NCBI GenBank assembly: GCA_037367355.1
Contig: CM074695.1
Location: 2,356,001 to 2,420,000, forward strand
DNA length: 64,000 bases
Source: Neoscytalidium dimidiatum
Taxonomy: Eukaryota > Ascomycota > Dothideomycetes > Botryosphaeriales > Botryosphaeriaceae
Direction: 5' to 3'
Shown here: positions 1 to 9,158 of the stretch, piece by piece
How positions within the stretch are numbered: position 1 is the first letter of the stretch
Layout of the letters: every line of letters begins with the position of its first letter
Program-made: the position numbers and the translations under genes
The notes under the pieces: generated by a model
What the model was told of the DNA's origin: nothing
Seen by the model: only the letters and a program-made list of their open reading frames with translations
Databases searched by the model: none

Positions 1-33
1 CGGCGACGACGACGACGACGGCGACGACGACGT
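1..33. repeat. CGA/CGG trinucleotide microsatellite at window edge
   Basis: Repeating cga/cgg triplets run from base 1 to about 33 and may continue beyond the window. They could be the end of a low-complexity coding region outside the window, but no frame can be followed into a gene here. Confidence 0.7.
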
Positions 34-740
34 GTATCCACGGTCATAGATTGCGTACCTCGCAACGAAACATCGACGGACGCTGCGGTCAAACGGACGT
101 CAACTGCCGGGGGCGATTTTCGAGGCCAAGCGGCTGGGATCGAAATTTCACGATATCCTGGTCGACCTATGGGCAGTATCTTGGAAGGGTTCTATGCCCG
201 CCAGATAGCCTTGTTGCCGGGTGGTCGGAGGGCCAAGTGGACCCTGCGGAAGTGCATCCGGTGGGCGCAGCTTGGGCCTCAAATGAGATTCATAGGGAGC
301 CGCACGCGCGCACGGGTAGATCTGTCTCTAAGAGGATTCGCGGCTGGGGAGAGGCTGGTAAAGCTGCAAAAATGGTCTGATTGCGAAGGTCTGAGGGGCT
401 ACGTGCGCTCGGCTGGGCTTGGAGGGTGTGGCATGGCCAATTTCGGCTCAGCGTACAGGGAGAGCGCGCGGTTGTGTGACGCATCGCACGCCTCATTCTG
501 AAGGGCGGGCGACCGACAGCAGTGATGTTTCTGCGTCGCTTGCAACTCGGCGTGTCTGCGATGGTGCCTTGTCCAGATACAGCGTTCGTGTGTCCTCGGG
601 GCGCCTGGTTGGCCACGAGGTGCGACTAGCAGATAGACGTGAAGTTGACGGGCATATGAGCGCAAATGTACGGCTGCTCGCAGGCTGGCCTGTGGTTGGA
701 CGGGCAGGAGGGGCGCATAACAGTTATGTGGGGGCCGGAA

Positions 741-780
741 GTGCGGGAGTGCGGGAGTGCTTGAGTGCTTGAGTGCTTGC
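741..780. repeat. 8-nt tandem array, five copies
   Basis: Five consecutive 8-nt units fill exactly 40 bases: two of the form gtgcggga followed by three of the form gtgcttga/gtgcttgc. The two sub-families sit in blocks, as expected from local duplication by slippage. Confidence 0.85.
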
Positions 781-887
781 GGTCTCGCAGATGCAGATGG
801 AAGCAGAGCCATGGCGCGGCACAGGGCAGGCAAAAACCTTAAAAGAAGGCTCGAGATGGCCGCGACCGGGTCTTCCACACACGGCAC

Positions 888-919
888 CAGTTTGCCAGTT
901 TGCCAGTGTGCCGGTGTGC
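888..919. repeat. 8-nt tandem array, four copies
   Basis: Four 8-nt units: two of cagtttgc, one cagtgtgc and one cggtgtgc. It has the same unit length as the array at 741-780 but a different sequence. Confidence 0.8.
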
Positions 920-1431
920 CAGCAACGACGGAGACAAGGCGTCGAGGGCAGCCCTGCATGCGGCCGACAGGGCTGCGCAGCAGCATTATCTTCAATCAAG
1001 CAGACGAGCCATCTCCAATCAGCGAGGCTGGCCCGAACCATCTCCCCAGACTCACCCCGCAGCGCCACGCAGGGACCGGCAAGGAGTTTTCGGGAGGGGC
1101 TCGCGCGCAATAAGTAAGCGCCAAACGGGTCGCCGACCAGATTGAAGCTCACGGCCTATCGGCAGCGCGCAAAACGCGCCCTTTGGACCTGTCAGCGGCT
1201 TGCGGAGTTTAGAGGGTTCAAAGGACGCTCGCCTGATCTGCCGCAAGAGCACGCAATCGGTGAGTTTGGGTAAGCACTCGCGCGCCCATTCGCCCGCACT
1301 GCTTACAAACTGTTCCTGGGATGGCATCATCGCCACTGACCCGTCTTGTTGCGGGGGTCGCATCATCCACACGATGACTTTATGGCTCCTGGATTAGCAA
1401 TCCAAGCCGCTAGTTGTCCGAACCTAGAGCG

Positions 1432-1439
1432 TATATAAA
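1432..1439 (+). promoter_or_regulatory. TATA box
   Basis: A perfect TATATAAA lies about 150 bases before the start codon at 1588. A pyrimidine-rich leader follows it, as is common in fungal core promoters. Confidence 0.55.
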
Positions 1440-1587
1440 CCTCCAAATAGGACGCCTTTGACATCACTGCCTACATCTACAACCATTGACCTCTCTACAG
1501 CCTCAGCCCTACAGACCATCTACAACCTCGGCTTCGTCCGCTTTCAGTCCCCTAGCCAGCCCTTTCCTGCCAACAGCACTCGCCACA

Positions 1588-2490
1588 ATGACCACCACCG
1601 CACCCCAGCCCACCCCTGCGCACCAATTGCACTCCGAGCCCATCAACTCCTCCTCTCTCGACACCAGCACTAAGAACGTGGGCTACTCCATTCCCCGCGG
1701 CGACGTCACCACCGAGATCAACTTCTATGTCCCGCCCTCCGATGGTTCCGTTCCCTACAACTGGGTTGAGAAGCAACCAGAAGGTGTGCCGCAGAACAAC
1801 TTCAGCTTCGAGCCCCACGAGGTGACCATCAAGGACACGCGCGGTCGCGAATCCGAATTCGACCTGGACAAGAACTCGTTCGCCTTCGTCTCGGGCGTTG
1901 AGTCCGAGGAGAAGGATTTCGTCGACGACGAGTCCATTAAGCAGAAGTACTACCCGGAGGTCGAGAAGCTCATCATCGACAACGTGCCCGGCGCGTACCG
2001 CGTCCTCATCTTCGACCACACCATCCGCCGCCCGGGCGCCAACGCCAACCGCGGGCCCGTGACGCGCGCGCACATTGACCAGATCCGCAAATCGGCCGCA
2101 ATGCGCGTCGACTACCACCTGCCCGACGAGGCCGAGGAGCTGAAGAAGGGCCGCTACCGCATCATCAACGTCTGGCGCCCGCTCAACGGGCCCATCGTCT
2201 CCCACCCGCTCGCCTTCGCCGACGGCTCCACCTTCCGCGACGAGGACCTCATCCCCGTCGAGCACCGCTACCCTCACCGCACCGGATACACCGCCTCCAT
2301 CAAGTACAACCCCGACCAGCAGTGGTACTACTTGAGCGGCATGCGCAATGACGAGAGGCTCCTGCTCAAGTGCTCTGATAGCGAGCGCCTGGATGGCCGC
2401 GTCCCGCACACCGCATTCGTCGACCCCAGGACCCCTGAGGGTGCCCCTGGCCGGGAGAGCATCGAGGTCAGGGCTCTGGTCTTCGGTTGA
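1588..2490 (+). CDS. AsaB/CmcJ-like non-heme iron oxygenase
   Basis: Single-exon gene for 300 residues. The ATG at 1588 has a strong context (cacaATGac); the frame stays open upstream to 1486, but that part is leader-like and sits close behind the TATA box. The protein resembles the fungal AsaB/NvfI/CmcJ-type hydroxylase-desaturase family, Fe(II)/2-oxoglutarate enzymes often found in secondary metabolism. Visible family features are the GAYRVLIFDHTIRRP block (135-149), an HxD pair (H162, D164) and a distal histidine (H274) that could complete a 2-His-1-carboxylate iron site, with R295 placed to hold 2-oxoglutarate. These residue roles are inferred by position. No other biosynthetic gene lies next to it; the neighbours are ribosomal protein genes. 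The substrate is unknown. No signal peptide is visible, so it is probably cytosolic. Confidence 0.8.
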   Translation: MTTTAPQPTPAHQLHSEPINSSSLDTSTKNVGYSIPRGDVTTEINFYVPPSDGSVPYNWVEKQPEGVPQNNFSFEPHEVTIKDTRGRESEFDLDKNSFAFVSGVESEEKDFVDDESIKQKYYPEVEKLIIDNVPGAYRVLIFDHTIRRPGANANRGPVTRAHIDQIRKSAAMRVDYHLPDEAEELKKGRYRIINVWRPLNGPIVSHPLAFADGSTFRDEDLIPVEHRYPHRTGYTASIKYNPDQQWYYLSGMRNDERLLLKCSDSERLDGRVPHTAFVDPRTPEGAPGRESIEVRALVFG

Positions 2491-3577
2491 GCGTGACCTG
2501 CAAAGAGGGGAAAATGAGACTCTTGAAAAACAAGAGGATATCTTGAAAAACAAGAGGACATCACGAGGATACGCTTACGAATGAGTTTTTATGCACTTTG
2601 AGCCTGGATTCTGGAGCAAATCAATTTAGGGGGTTTCTCTTTCAGATAGTTCTTTCTTAATCAAGAGAATGAGATTTTCATCTTTCTGTTCTACATTCAG
2701 ATTTCCATGATGTGCTGTGATCTGTTCTATTACCCGGTTACGGTATCTTCGTAGCAGATGGTGAAAGAGCTTGCCAAACCACGGCACAGCGTGCGCGTGG
2801 CCAGCTGAGGGTGTCTTGGTGTACATGCCACTAATCTTACACGACAGTTATGTCCAGATGATTGCTTCAACGGCCCATGCATCGTCACGTACGAGGGATT
2901 CGTGTGTCCTGCTGCAAGATAGTCATCTGTAAGCCGCTGCTATTGTTATTGAATGGACGTTGCATCGCAATATGCTTGCAGGATCGCGTGAGAGAGGTAT
3001 ATGGGTGAGACTGCATGTGTGGAGCGAACACGCCGTATTCTTCGAATCGGAAGCTCGCGCTTGTAAAGGAGCTGCTTATCCGGGAATGGATATTGTAGGG
3101 GTAGAGCAGGGTAAACTCCGAAAAATGAGGGACCTCGGTAGAGGATCCGGTGATCACAAATTCGCATCCATCGCGGTCATGCGGATACATGCGTGAAATA
3201 TCCAGGCGGGCACCCCTACGTCCTGAAATTTCGACGTTAGGTCAAATTTCGATCTACTGCTGAAGCCTCTCTGTAGTTCACTCAGCTGTCGTATACTGCG
3301 AACGGACGTCTGGTACTACTTAGAATTTTGATAGCGTGTGACCAAGCCCTAGACAAGCGCAAGACGACTCAGTAGCATCTAATCTCTACATCTGTCGTTA
3401 AAAGTGGAATGGGTTCCGGAAAACACAAAGGATTGATGAGGTAGAAATCTCAGGGATGATAGGTGAACTCTGAAGTGTTATACAAATTTTAAGAAATATT
3501 GCCGCATTGTCTTACTCATGTTTTCCATCATGCTTGATTTCCGATTTTCTTGGTACATGCTCATTAGACCCAGGGCC
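2491..3577. other. Intergenic, 3' ends of convergent genes
   Basis: About 1.1 kb between the convergent oxygenase and uS15m genes. The open frames are short and overlap on both strands. I see no gene, RNA or repeat of note. Confidence 0.6.
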
Positions 3578-4657
3578 TTACAGGCTAATCTCACCCTTCC
3601 ACGTGCCCTCAGTCAGACCGAGCTTCTCAATCAAATTCTGCCACCTGGGACCACCCCTTTCCTTGTTCCTAAGATACTTGAGCAGCTTCTGCCGTCTGTG
3701 CACCAATAACCTCAGGTTCCGCTTGTTGACCTTATCGTTCTTACCGCGAGTCTCCAGGAAGTTGGCCAGGGTGCGGATTTTGGCTGTGAGGATAGCGACC
3801 TGAACTTCGCTGCTACCGGTATCAGGACCAGCGCGATTATACGCGTCTGGATTCAAGGGCTTCGGGCCTTCCCAATTCTGAGGAGCTGTTTCAGCACTCT
3901 CGACACCCGCCGCACTCGCCCTTGGTGGCAGCGCTATGTCCGTCTTATGCCGGCCGAACGTGTCTATACATCTTTGAACATTGACACGAGTCCTATCTTT
4001 GGAGTTGCCATTTGCCAAGCTCACAATGCGTTGGATGGCCGAGGTAGCGCTTGCATTCTGCTTTGCGACCTCCGCTCTTGTTTTGAACTTGTTTATCAGG
4101 TGGTTTTGCTCTCGCTGGCTTTCGGTGTAGTCCTCAGCAACCTTTGATGGGGAAGCTAAACGCTCCGAGACAGGCAACTGTTCCTTCAATTCGTCTGGTC
4201 TCAGGAAGTGGTTGAGGTAGTTCTCAGAAGATGCGTCAGGGCCATCAGGGGTCTTGGTGCGGTTGGGGGTCTTCTTGGAAAGGTCGGAATCTGTGACCTT
4301 GGGTTGCTCGGGTAGTCCGGTGTCGAAGGACTGGACGAATGGTGTGGTGATGCCGCGGACGGGGTCTCCAAGTTCTTGTTTACGCTGCTCCTCCAGTGCG
4401 GCCCGCCGTGACAAATTGGCTTCCTTGCGTGCCTTTGCCTGCGCTTGCGCATACGGATCCTGTTTCCTGCGCCGCTGTTCCTGGGTGGAGGCATACGTGA
4501 CGGGTGTGGTGCTGAAAGCGCGTAGGACAGGTGTTTTTGAGGGCGCCGGGACGGCTACATGCCATTGTTAGTCAAAAAGTCAGAAGTTTGAACGGTACCA
4601 CGAGACTGTACCGTTGGAAGCCCGTAGGCGCACGGGCAGCGATATCCGGGGCGGCAT
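3578..4657 (-). CDS. Mitochondrial small-subunit ribosomal protein uS15m
   Basis: Two exons, 4657-4612 and 4554-3578, joined by a 57-nt GT-AG intron, give 340 residues. The C-terminal part from about residue 250 is a classic S15 domain: the block around GSSEVQVAILTAKI, then NKRNLRLLVHRRQKLLKYLR, which contacts 16S-type rRNA in the small subunit. The exon 1 peptide (MPPRISLPVRLRASN) is arginine-rich and free of acidic residues, as in a mitochondrial targeting sequence. The long region between it and the S15 domain is charged and helical-looking, as in yeast MRPS28-type orthologues. The start is chosen because splicing joins this ATG in frame to the large exon, which itself has no ATG near its start. 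It lies head to head with the cytosolic uS2 gene, 277 bases away. Confidence 0.9.
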
Positions 4658-4934
4658 GATGGTGATGCGGTGGTGATTTCGCGCCGTCCGCAACTTTGCA
4701 GCGGAGGTCGGCCGTCTACGCCGCGACTTGGCGCCGCATGGGAACAACGATCGGCCGAGACGCTAAGATGCGGCGGAGAGCACGCACGCGCCATGCCTAA
4801 AACGGGCGGCTTAGCGAGCTTTGATATGCCCACCACCATTTCGACCGCAACAGAAGTTCGTTCGACCGCCAGCGACCGCCGTTCGACTCACGACCACACC
4901 CGCCGCAAGCCGCGCAACCCTCAAATCAATCAGG
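4658..4934. promoter_or_regulatory. Shared promoter of uS15m and uS2 genes
   Basis: Only 277 bases separate the two divergent start codons, so both promoters and both 5' leaders must lie here. The segment is GC-rich with no clear TATA box. It turns C/A-rich next to the uS2 start, as in many fungal ribosomal protein leaders. Co-regulation is inferred from the geometry. Confidence 0.6.
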
Positions 4935-6022
4935 ATGGCTCCCAACAACCTCCCCGCGGCCTTCGCGCCCACCAGCCAGGACATTGAGATGCTCTTGGCT
5001 GCTCAGTGCCACCTTGGCTCCAAGAACCTCCAGGTCCACATGGAGCCTTACCTCTGGAAGACCCGCCCCGATGGTATCAACGTTATCAATATTGGCAAGA
5101 CCTGGTAAGCCTCGAAACTGGTGCTGCTGTGACTCCATAATGCGGCGTTTGCGGCTATCAAGAATTGCGAGAGTTTTCGCGACTTTTGAATGCTCCAAAT
5201 CTTCCATATATGGACGCGCACGAAGCTGCACTACGCGACCCCCCCCAGAAAAAACTCGTGTCTGACGCGCGCCGCAGGGAAAAGATTGTCCTCGCTGCCC
5301 GCATCATCGTCGCCATTGACAATCCGGCCGACATTTGCGTCATCTCTGCCCGTCCCTATGGTCAGCGTGCCGTCCTCAAGTTCGCCGCCCACACTGGTGC
5401 TGTCGCCATTGCCGGCCGTTTCACCCCCGGTAACTTCACCAACTACATCACCCGCTCCTTCAAGGAACCCCGCCTGATCATCGTCACCGACCCCCGGACC
5501 GATGCCCAGGCCATCAAGGAGGCCTCGTACGTCAACATCCCCGTCATCGCCCTCACCGACACCGACTCCCCCACCGAGTTCGTCGACGTCGCCATCCCCA
5601 CCAACAACAAGGGCCGTCATGCCATTGGTCTCGTCTGGTGGCTCCTTGCCCGTGAGGTCCTCCGTCTCCGCGGTACTCTCGCCAGCCGCGAGACCGAGTG
5701 GGACGTCATGACCGATCTTTACTTCTACCGCGACCCTGAGGCCGAGGAGAACAAGGACTCCGCCGGTGTTGAGGAGGCCAAGGTCCCTGGCGCTGACGAG
5801 GTTGGAGCTGGCCCCGTTGAGGGTGGCTTCACCAACGAGTGGGAGGTCTCCGGCGCCGGTGCTGGTGCTTTCGCCGCCGCCTCAGGCACCACCGCTGTTG
5901 CTGCCGGTGCCTCCTGGGACCAGGATGGTGCTGACTGGGCTGCCAGCACTGCTGCTCCCGAGGCTGCTACTGGCTGGTCTGCTGACACCCCCGCTGCCCC
6001 CGCCACCGAGGGCCAGTGGTAA
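4935..6022 (+). CDS. 40S ribosomal protein S0 (uS2)
   Basis: Two exons, 4935-5104 and 5278-6022, with a 173-nt intron, encode 304 residues. The protein is the uS2/S0/laminin-receptor family member of the cytosolic small subunit, needed for late 20S pre-rRNA processing and 40S assembly. Diagnostic blocks are the N-terminal region through [14 protein letters not shown], the [10 protein letters not shown] stretch, [29 protein letters not shown] and [27 protein letters not shown]. The last 90 residues or so are rich in Ala, Gly, Glu and Trp, the usual acidic eukaryotic tail. The intron splits a Trp codon (TG|G) and is longer than most here, as is common in ribosomal protein genes. Codon use is strongly C-ending, fitting high expression. 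Confidence 0.96.
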
Positions 6023-6828
6023 GCGATTGAGGAGGAAAAGCGCGATACCAGGGGAGGATGATCGAGCCAAAAGTATAAAACAGGAGTCAATCGCCTTGCG
6101 CCTCGGTGGAGTGTGTATTCAAAAAAAATTCAAAGAATGGTCACCTGAGTCGAACAAAACCAAAGCATCTCACCCCAAGAAGATCCTTCACGCGGGAAAA
6201 CTGTTACTGTCTCATGCGGCTGGTTTGGAATCATTTTTTTTATTTTCATGCGGGAAGAACAGTCGTCCGGTGCTTATGAGGGAAAGATATCCAACGTGTC
6301 TTTTACATACGCGTTGGGGGAAAGCCCTGTGCTGGCGATTTTGGGATGTACTTAAACGTTGCCCACTTCTCTGTACAAAGGAAAACAAAATGGATATCCA
6401 TTCATGCCAACTCTTGGGTCCCCTTATCACGATATCTATACCGTGCGCTATGTGCCCTTAATCGCAATGAGACCCCTATCTACGTGTGCATCGACTCTAC
6501 TCAAAGTGTTCCGAAATACGAAGTTCAGCTCCGAAGTGTGGGTTTGCGTGTACCTCATATGCGAGGCCAGATCTTCGTGCCCATAGATACTCGATTGATT
6601 TTTCATAACTGTAGGCAAGGGTATTGTACCGGGCCTCATATTTGTGTTGTTCAAAGCCCATCCCATTCTATCTAAACACTCATTCGCCAGTTGATAAAAG
6701 ATTCTTGAAAAACTCGCCTTCGCTCCCACATTGCATGGCCTCTTTCACCTCAGTCTCGTACAAGAGCCGCAAACCCGATATTTCCTACAGGGCACATGCG
6801 ATCCGTTTCAACCGTCGAACTCCCTCCC
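6023..6828. other. Intergenic between convergent genes
   Basis: This carries the 3' untranslated regions of uS2 (plus) and the EAF-like gene (minus), with A- and T-rich stretches near 6121 and 6234. No gene seen. Confidence 0.6.
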
Positions 6829-8559
6829 TTACTCCTCCTCACTTTCCTCCTCGCTCTCCTCATGCGCCACGGCCCCATCCTCCTCCGCCGCCGACGCCAA
6901 CGCCTGTGCCATCTCAGCCTCAAAGTCGTCCTCCAGATCATCGCCGCCATCATCCTCCTCGTCGCCGCCAGGGCCCAGGTCGACCTGCTGCTGGTGCTGC
7001 TGGTGCTGCTGCAGCGTATCCGCCGCGGGACTGCCCAGCGTCAGGGGATCGACGTCGCCGTCGGCATCCTCGTCGTCCTCAGCGTACCCGTCATCATCGT
7101 CCTCCTGTTCCTCCTGTTCCTCCTCTTCCTCGTCGGCCTCCTGTTCGTGCGCAGGCTGGCGGTGATGACCGCCATCCTGCTCCTCATCATCATCGTCTTC
7201 AAGTTCATCATCCTCGTCCGCACCCCCGACGTCGAACTCGATGACGTCCGGCGCCGCGGCGGCGTGCCTGGCGTTGGTCGCGCGCATGCTGGGCGTGTGC
7301 AGGCGGCTGTTGGGCGACGCGCTGTCGGCGGCACTCCGCAGCGAGACGGGGCCGTCGCCGGTGACGCCCTGCTCGAAGGCCAGCGCGATGCTGCGCTTCG
7401 GCCGGCCGCGGCTGGCCGACTTGTCCGAGCCGCCCCAGTCGATCTCCAGCCCGCCGTACGTGTCGTCATCGTCGTCGTCGTCGTCCGGCGTCGGCTCGCG
7501 CGACGTGCGGCTCGACGACTTGGACGACTGCTGCGACGGCGCGGCCGCGGACGCGGGTGTGGACAGGGCGGCGTCGGTCGGGCGCGTGGAGGCGCGGCGA
7601 TCCAGTCGGATGGACGGTGTCGGCTGTGCTTTTGATGTTGCCGCTTTGGCTGAGCTGATGGTGGTATCTTTCTCCTTGAGCTTCGCTGCGGGCTGTTCTG
7701 GCTCTGGGCTCTTGCGCTTGCGTGACGCTGCTGTGGTTACTTGTTTTTTGGCAGCCGGTCTGGGCGTTGGTTTCACGGCATGGTTGGTCTTAGGCTGTTC
7801 ACTGCGAGGTATCGGCGTAGAACGAGCGGGCGCAGAAGCGCTGGTAGGAGCAGCAGCAGACGAGGCAGTGGTGGCGCTGCGAAGCGGGGTGTCCGACTGG
7901 CTCTGCGGCGACGCGGATCTGTCCTCCCTCTGCTGCACATCCTTGATGAAATTCCTCCAATCAAAGGGGTTGCCCGGCTCTGGTTCGAGATCCTCGTCGC
8001 TGAGGCTGCCAGCGGGAATGCTTTCATTCACGCTCTGCGGCGTTCCGGGACCATCGGAAAAGAGGTCATCGGCAGCATCCTCGTCAAAGAGGTCCGATTG
8101 ACTATCTAGCTTCTCCTTGCGCGGCTTCACCTGCTCGTACTGCTCGGCGAGCTTCGCCGCATCTTTCTCCCACGGTGCCCTTTTCAGGTTGAAGGCGTAT
8201 GTCTCGTCGAGGGGCTCAAGCGTTGCCGTGTGGTTCTCCGTGTCGAACAGGAGCACGTACGTCTGTTTCAGCTCTCTGCGCTCGCCAGCGTACTCGTAGG
8301 TACTTGTCTTGGTGGAGTCCGCAGATTCTCTTTCTCTTATACACAGGCTGAACTTGTCGTCATCCGTGGAGGCTGGCCTGATCTTTGTGGTGCGTACATT
8401 GCCGTTGGCCTTTGGCTTGTGGTTCAGCTGAACCGTCGAATAGCGGGGTTGGCCTGCGGAGGGATTGGTGATGCGTTCGCTGAGTTTGATCGTGTAGCGG
8501 GCGTTCTGGTGCGGGTTGACGGAGACTGGTGTCTCAGCGGGCTGGGGCGAGGAGGCCAT
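6829..8559 (-). CDS. EAF-domain RNA polymerase II elongation factor
   Basis: Intron-free 576-residue protein starting at the ATG in a gccATGG context at 8559. The frame is open further upstream to 8676, but without an earlier ATG. Residues about 18-130 match the ELL-associated factor (EAF) N-terminal domain: a YTIKLSERI strand, a lysine-rich STVQLNHKPK block, the YVLLFD strand, then TATLEPLDETYAFNLKR. EAF proteins bind ELL and stimulate transcript elongation in the nucleus. The rest looks disordered: Ser/Ala-rich linkers, basic patches (RKRKSPEPEQ, GRPKRS), short poly-Asp, a Gln/His run and a long Asp/Glu tail that could act in transactivation, as acidic EAF tails do. The repetitive acidic codons create long mirror open frames on the other strand, which I reject. 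No ELL-like partner lies in this window. Confidence 0.8.
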   Translation of the reverse strand: MASSPQPAETPVSVNPHQNARYTIKLSERITNPSAGQPRYSTVQLNHKPKANGNVRTTKIRPASTDDDKFSLCIRERESADSTKTSTYEYAGERRELKQTYVLLFDTENHTATLEPLDETYAFNLKRAPWEKDAAKLAEQYEQVKPRKEKLDSQSDLFDEDAADDLFSDGPGTPQSVNESIPAGSLSDEDLEPEPGNPFDWRNFIKDVQQREDRSASPQSQSDTPLRSATTASSAAAPTSASAPARSTPIPRSEQPKTNHAVKPTPRPAAKKQVTTAASRKRKSPEPEQPAAKLKEKDTTISSAKAATSKAQPTPSIRLDRRASTRPTDAALSTPASAAAPSQQSSKSSSRTSREPTPDDDDDDDDTYGGLEIDWGGSDKSASRGRPKRSIALAFEQGVTGDGPVSLRSAADSASPNSRLHTPSMRATNARHAAAAPDVIEFDVGGADEDDELEDDDDEEQDGGHHRQPAHEQEADEEEEEQEEQEDDDDGYAEDDEDADGDVDPLTLGSPAADTLQQHQQHQQQVDLGPGGDEEDDGGDDLEDDFEAEMAQALASAAEEDGAVAHEESEEESEEE

Positions 8560-9158
8560 GGCGGGCAAGCCGGAGCGAGCTGCTCGACTGAGCGTCGCGG
8601 CGGGTTCAAGGAGCCGCGCTGTAGAGAGGTGCGGACCGACGGGGGCAGCTGGGCTTAGCGATTGGCGGAATGGCAAGCGACGACGGGAGGCTGGCGGGCA
8701 CTATAGGCGGGTGGTGAGTCTGCGGAGTGAGGTTCGCAGGTGAGCTTTGTTCGCGGCCGTCGTTCCAGGTCGGGTGCGCTCTCAGGCGCCGATCACGCTC
8801 CAGCGCCAGCGGCTGGCGGTTGCGCCCGTCCACTAAGCGCTAGCCCGCCCTGATGCCCCACCCACTCGACGGGAGACAAGGGAACCTGCCCGCGTGCCGC
8901 CACTCTTGTTGATCCGCGGATGACTTGCAGCTTGCCCGTCAGAAATGCTCGATCCGCGGCAAGGGTCCAGTTCCAGCAGGGAGGCCAACATTCCAAGAAT
9001 TGCAATCCACGTCTTTTTTGGGTCGAGATCTACCTGGAGAACTTGATTTACATGAATTCCCCCGCACCCGCTAAACAAATCCTCGCTTACGCCGATGGCC
9101 AGGCCTCCATTGCCCCAATGCTCTTGAACTCCATTTCTGAACCGCTCAGATGCTTTTG
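8560..9158. other. Intergenic: promoter of EAF-like gene and 3' end of UBE2O-like gene
   Basis: About 600 bases between two minus-strand genes. It must hold the promoter of the EAF-like gene (8560 side) and the 3' untranslated region of the UBE2O-like gene. I see no further gene. Confidence 0.6.

Larger units (their letters stand above)
1..1587. other. Left-edge non-coding stretch with tandem repeats
   Basis: I see no supportable gene here; the open frames are short, overlap on both strands and resemble no family. It begins with a GAC/CGA-type trinucleotide run (1-33). It also holds two 8-nt tandem arrays (741-780 and 888-919). The last 160 bases form the promoter and leader of the gene starting at 1588. 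Confidence 0.6.

Noticed and set aside
1552..2553. 333-codon minus-strand frame
   Set aside because: It lies wholly opposite the AsaB-like gene and arises from C-ending codons in that gene.
6796..7635. 279-codon plus-strand frame, hydrophobic
   Set aside because: It is the mirror of acidic codon runs in the EAF-like gene; Asp/Glu-rich text read backwards gives Leu/Val/Ile-rich text.
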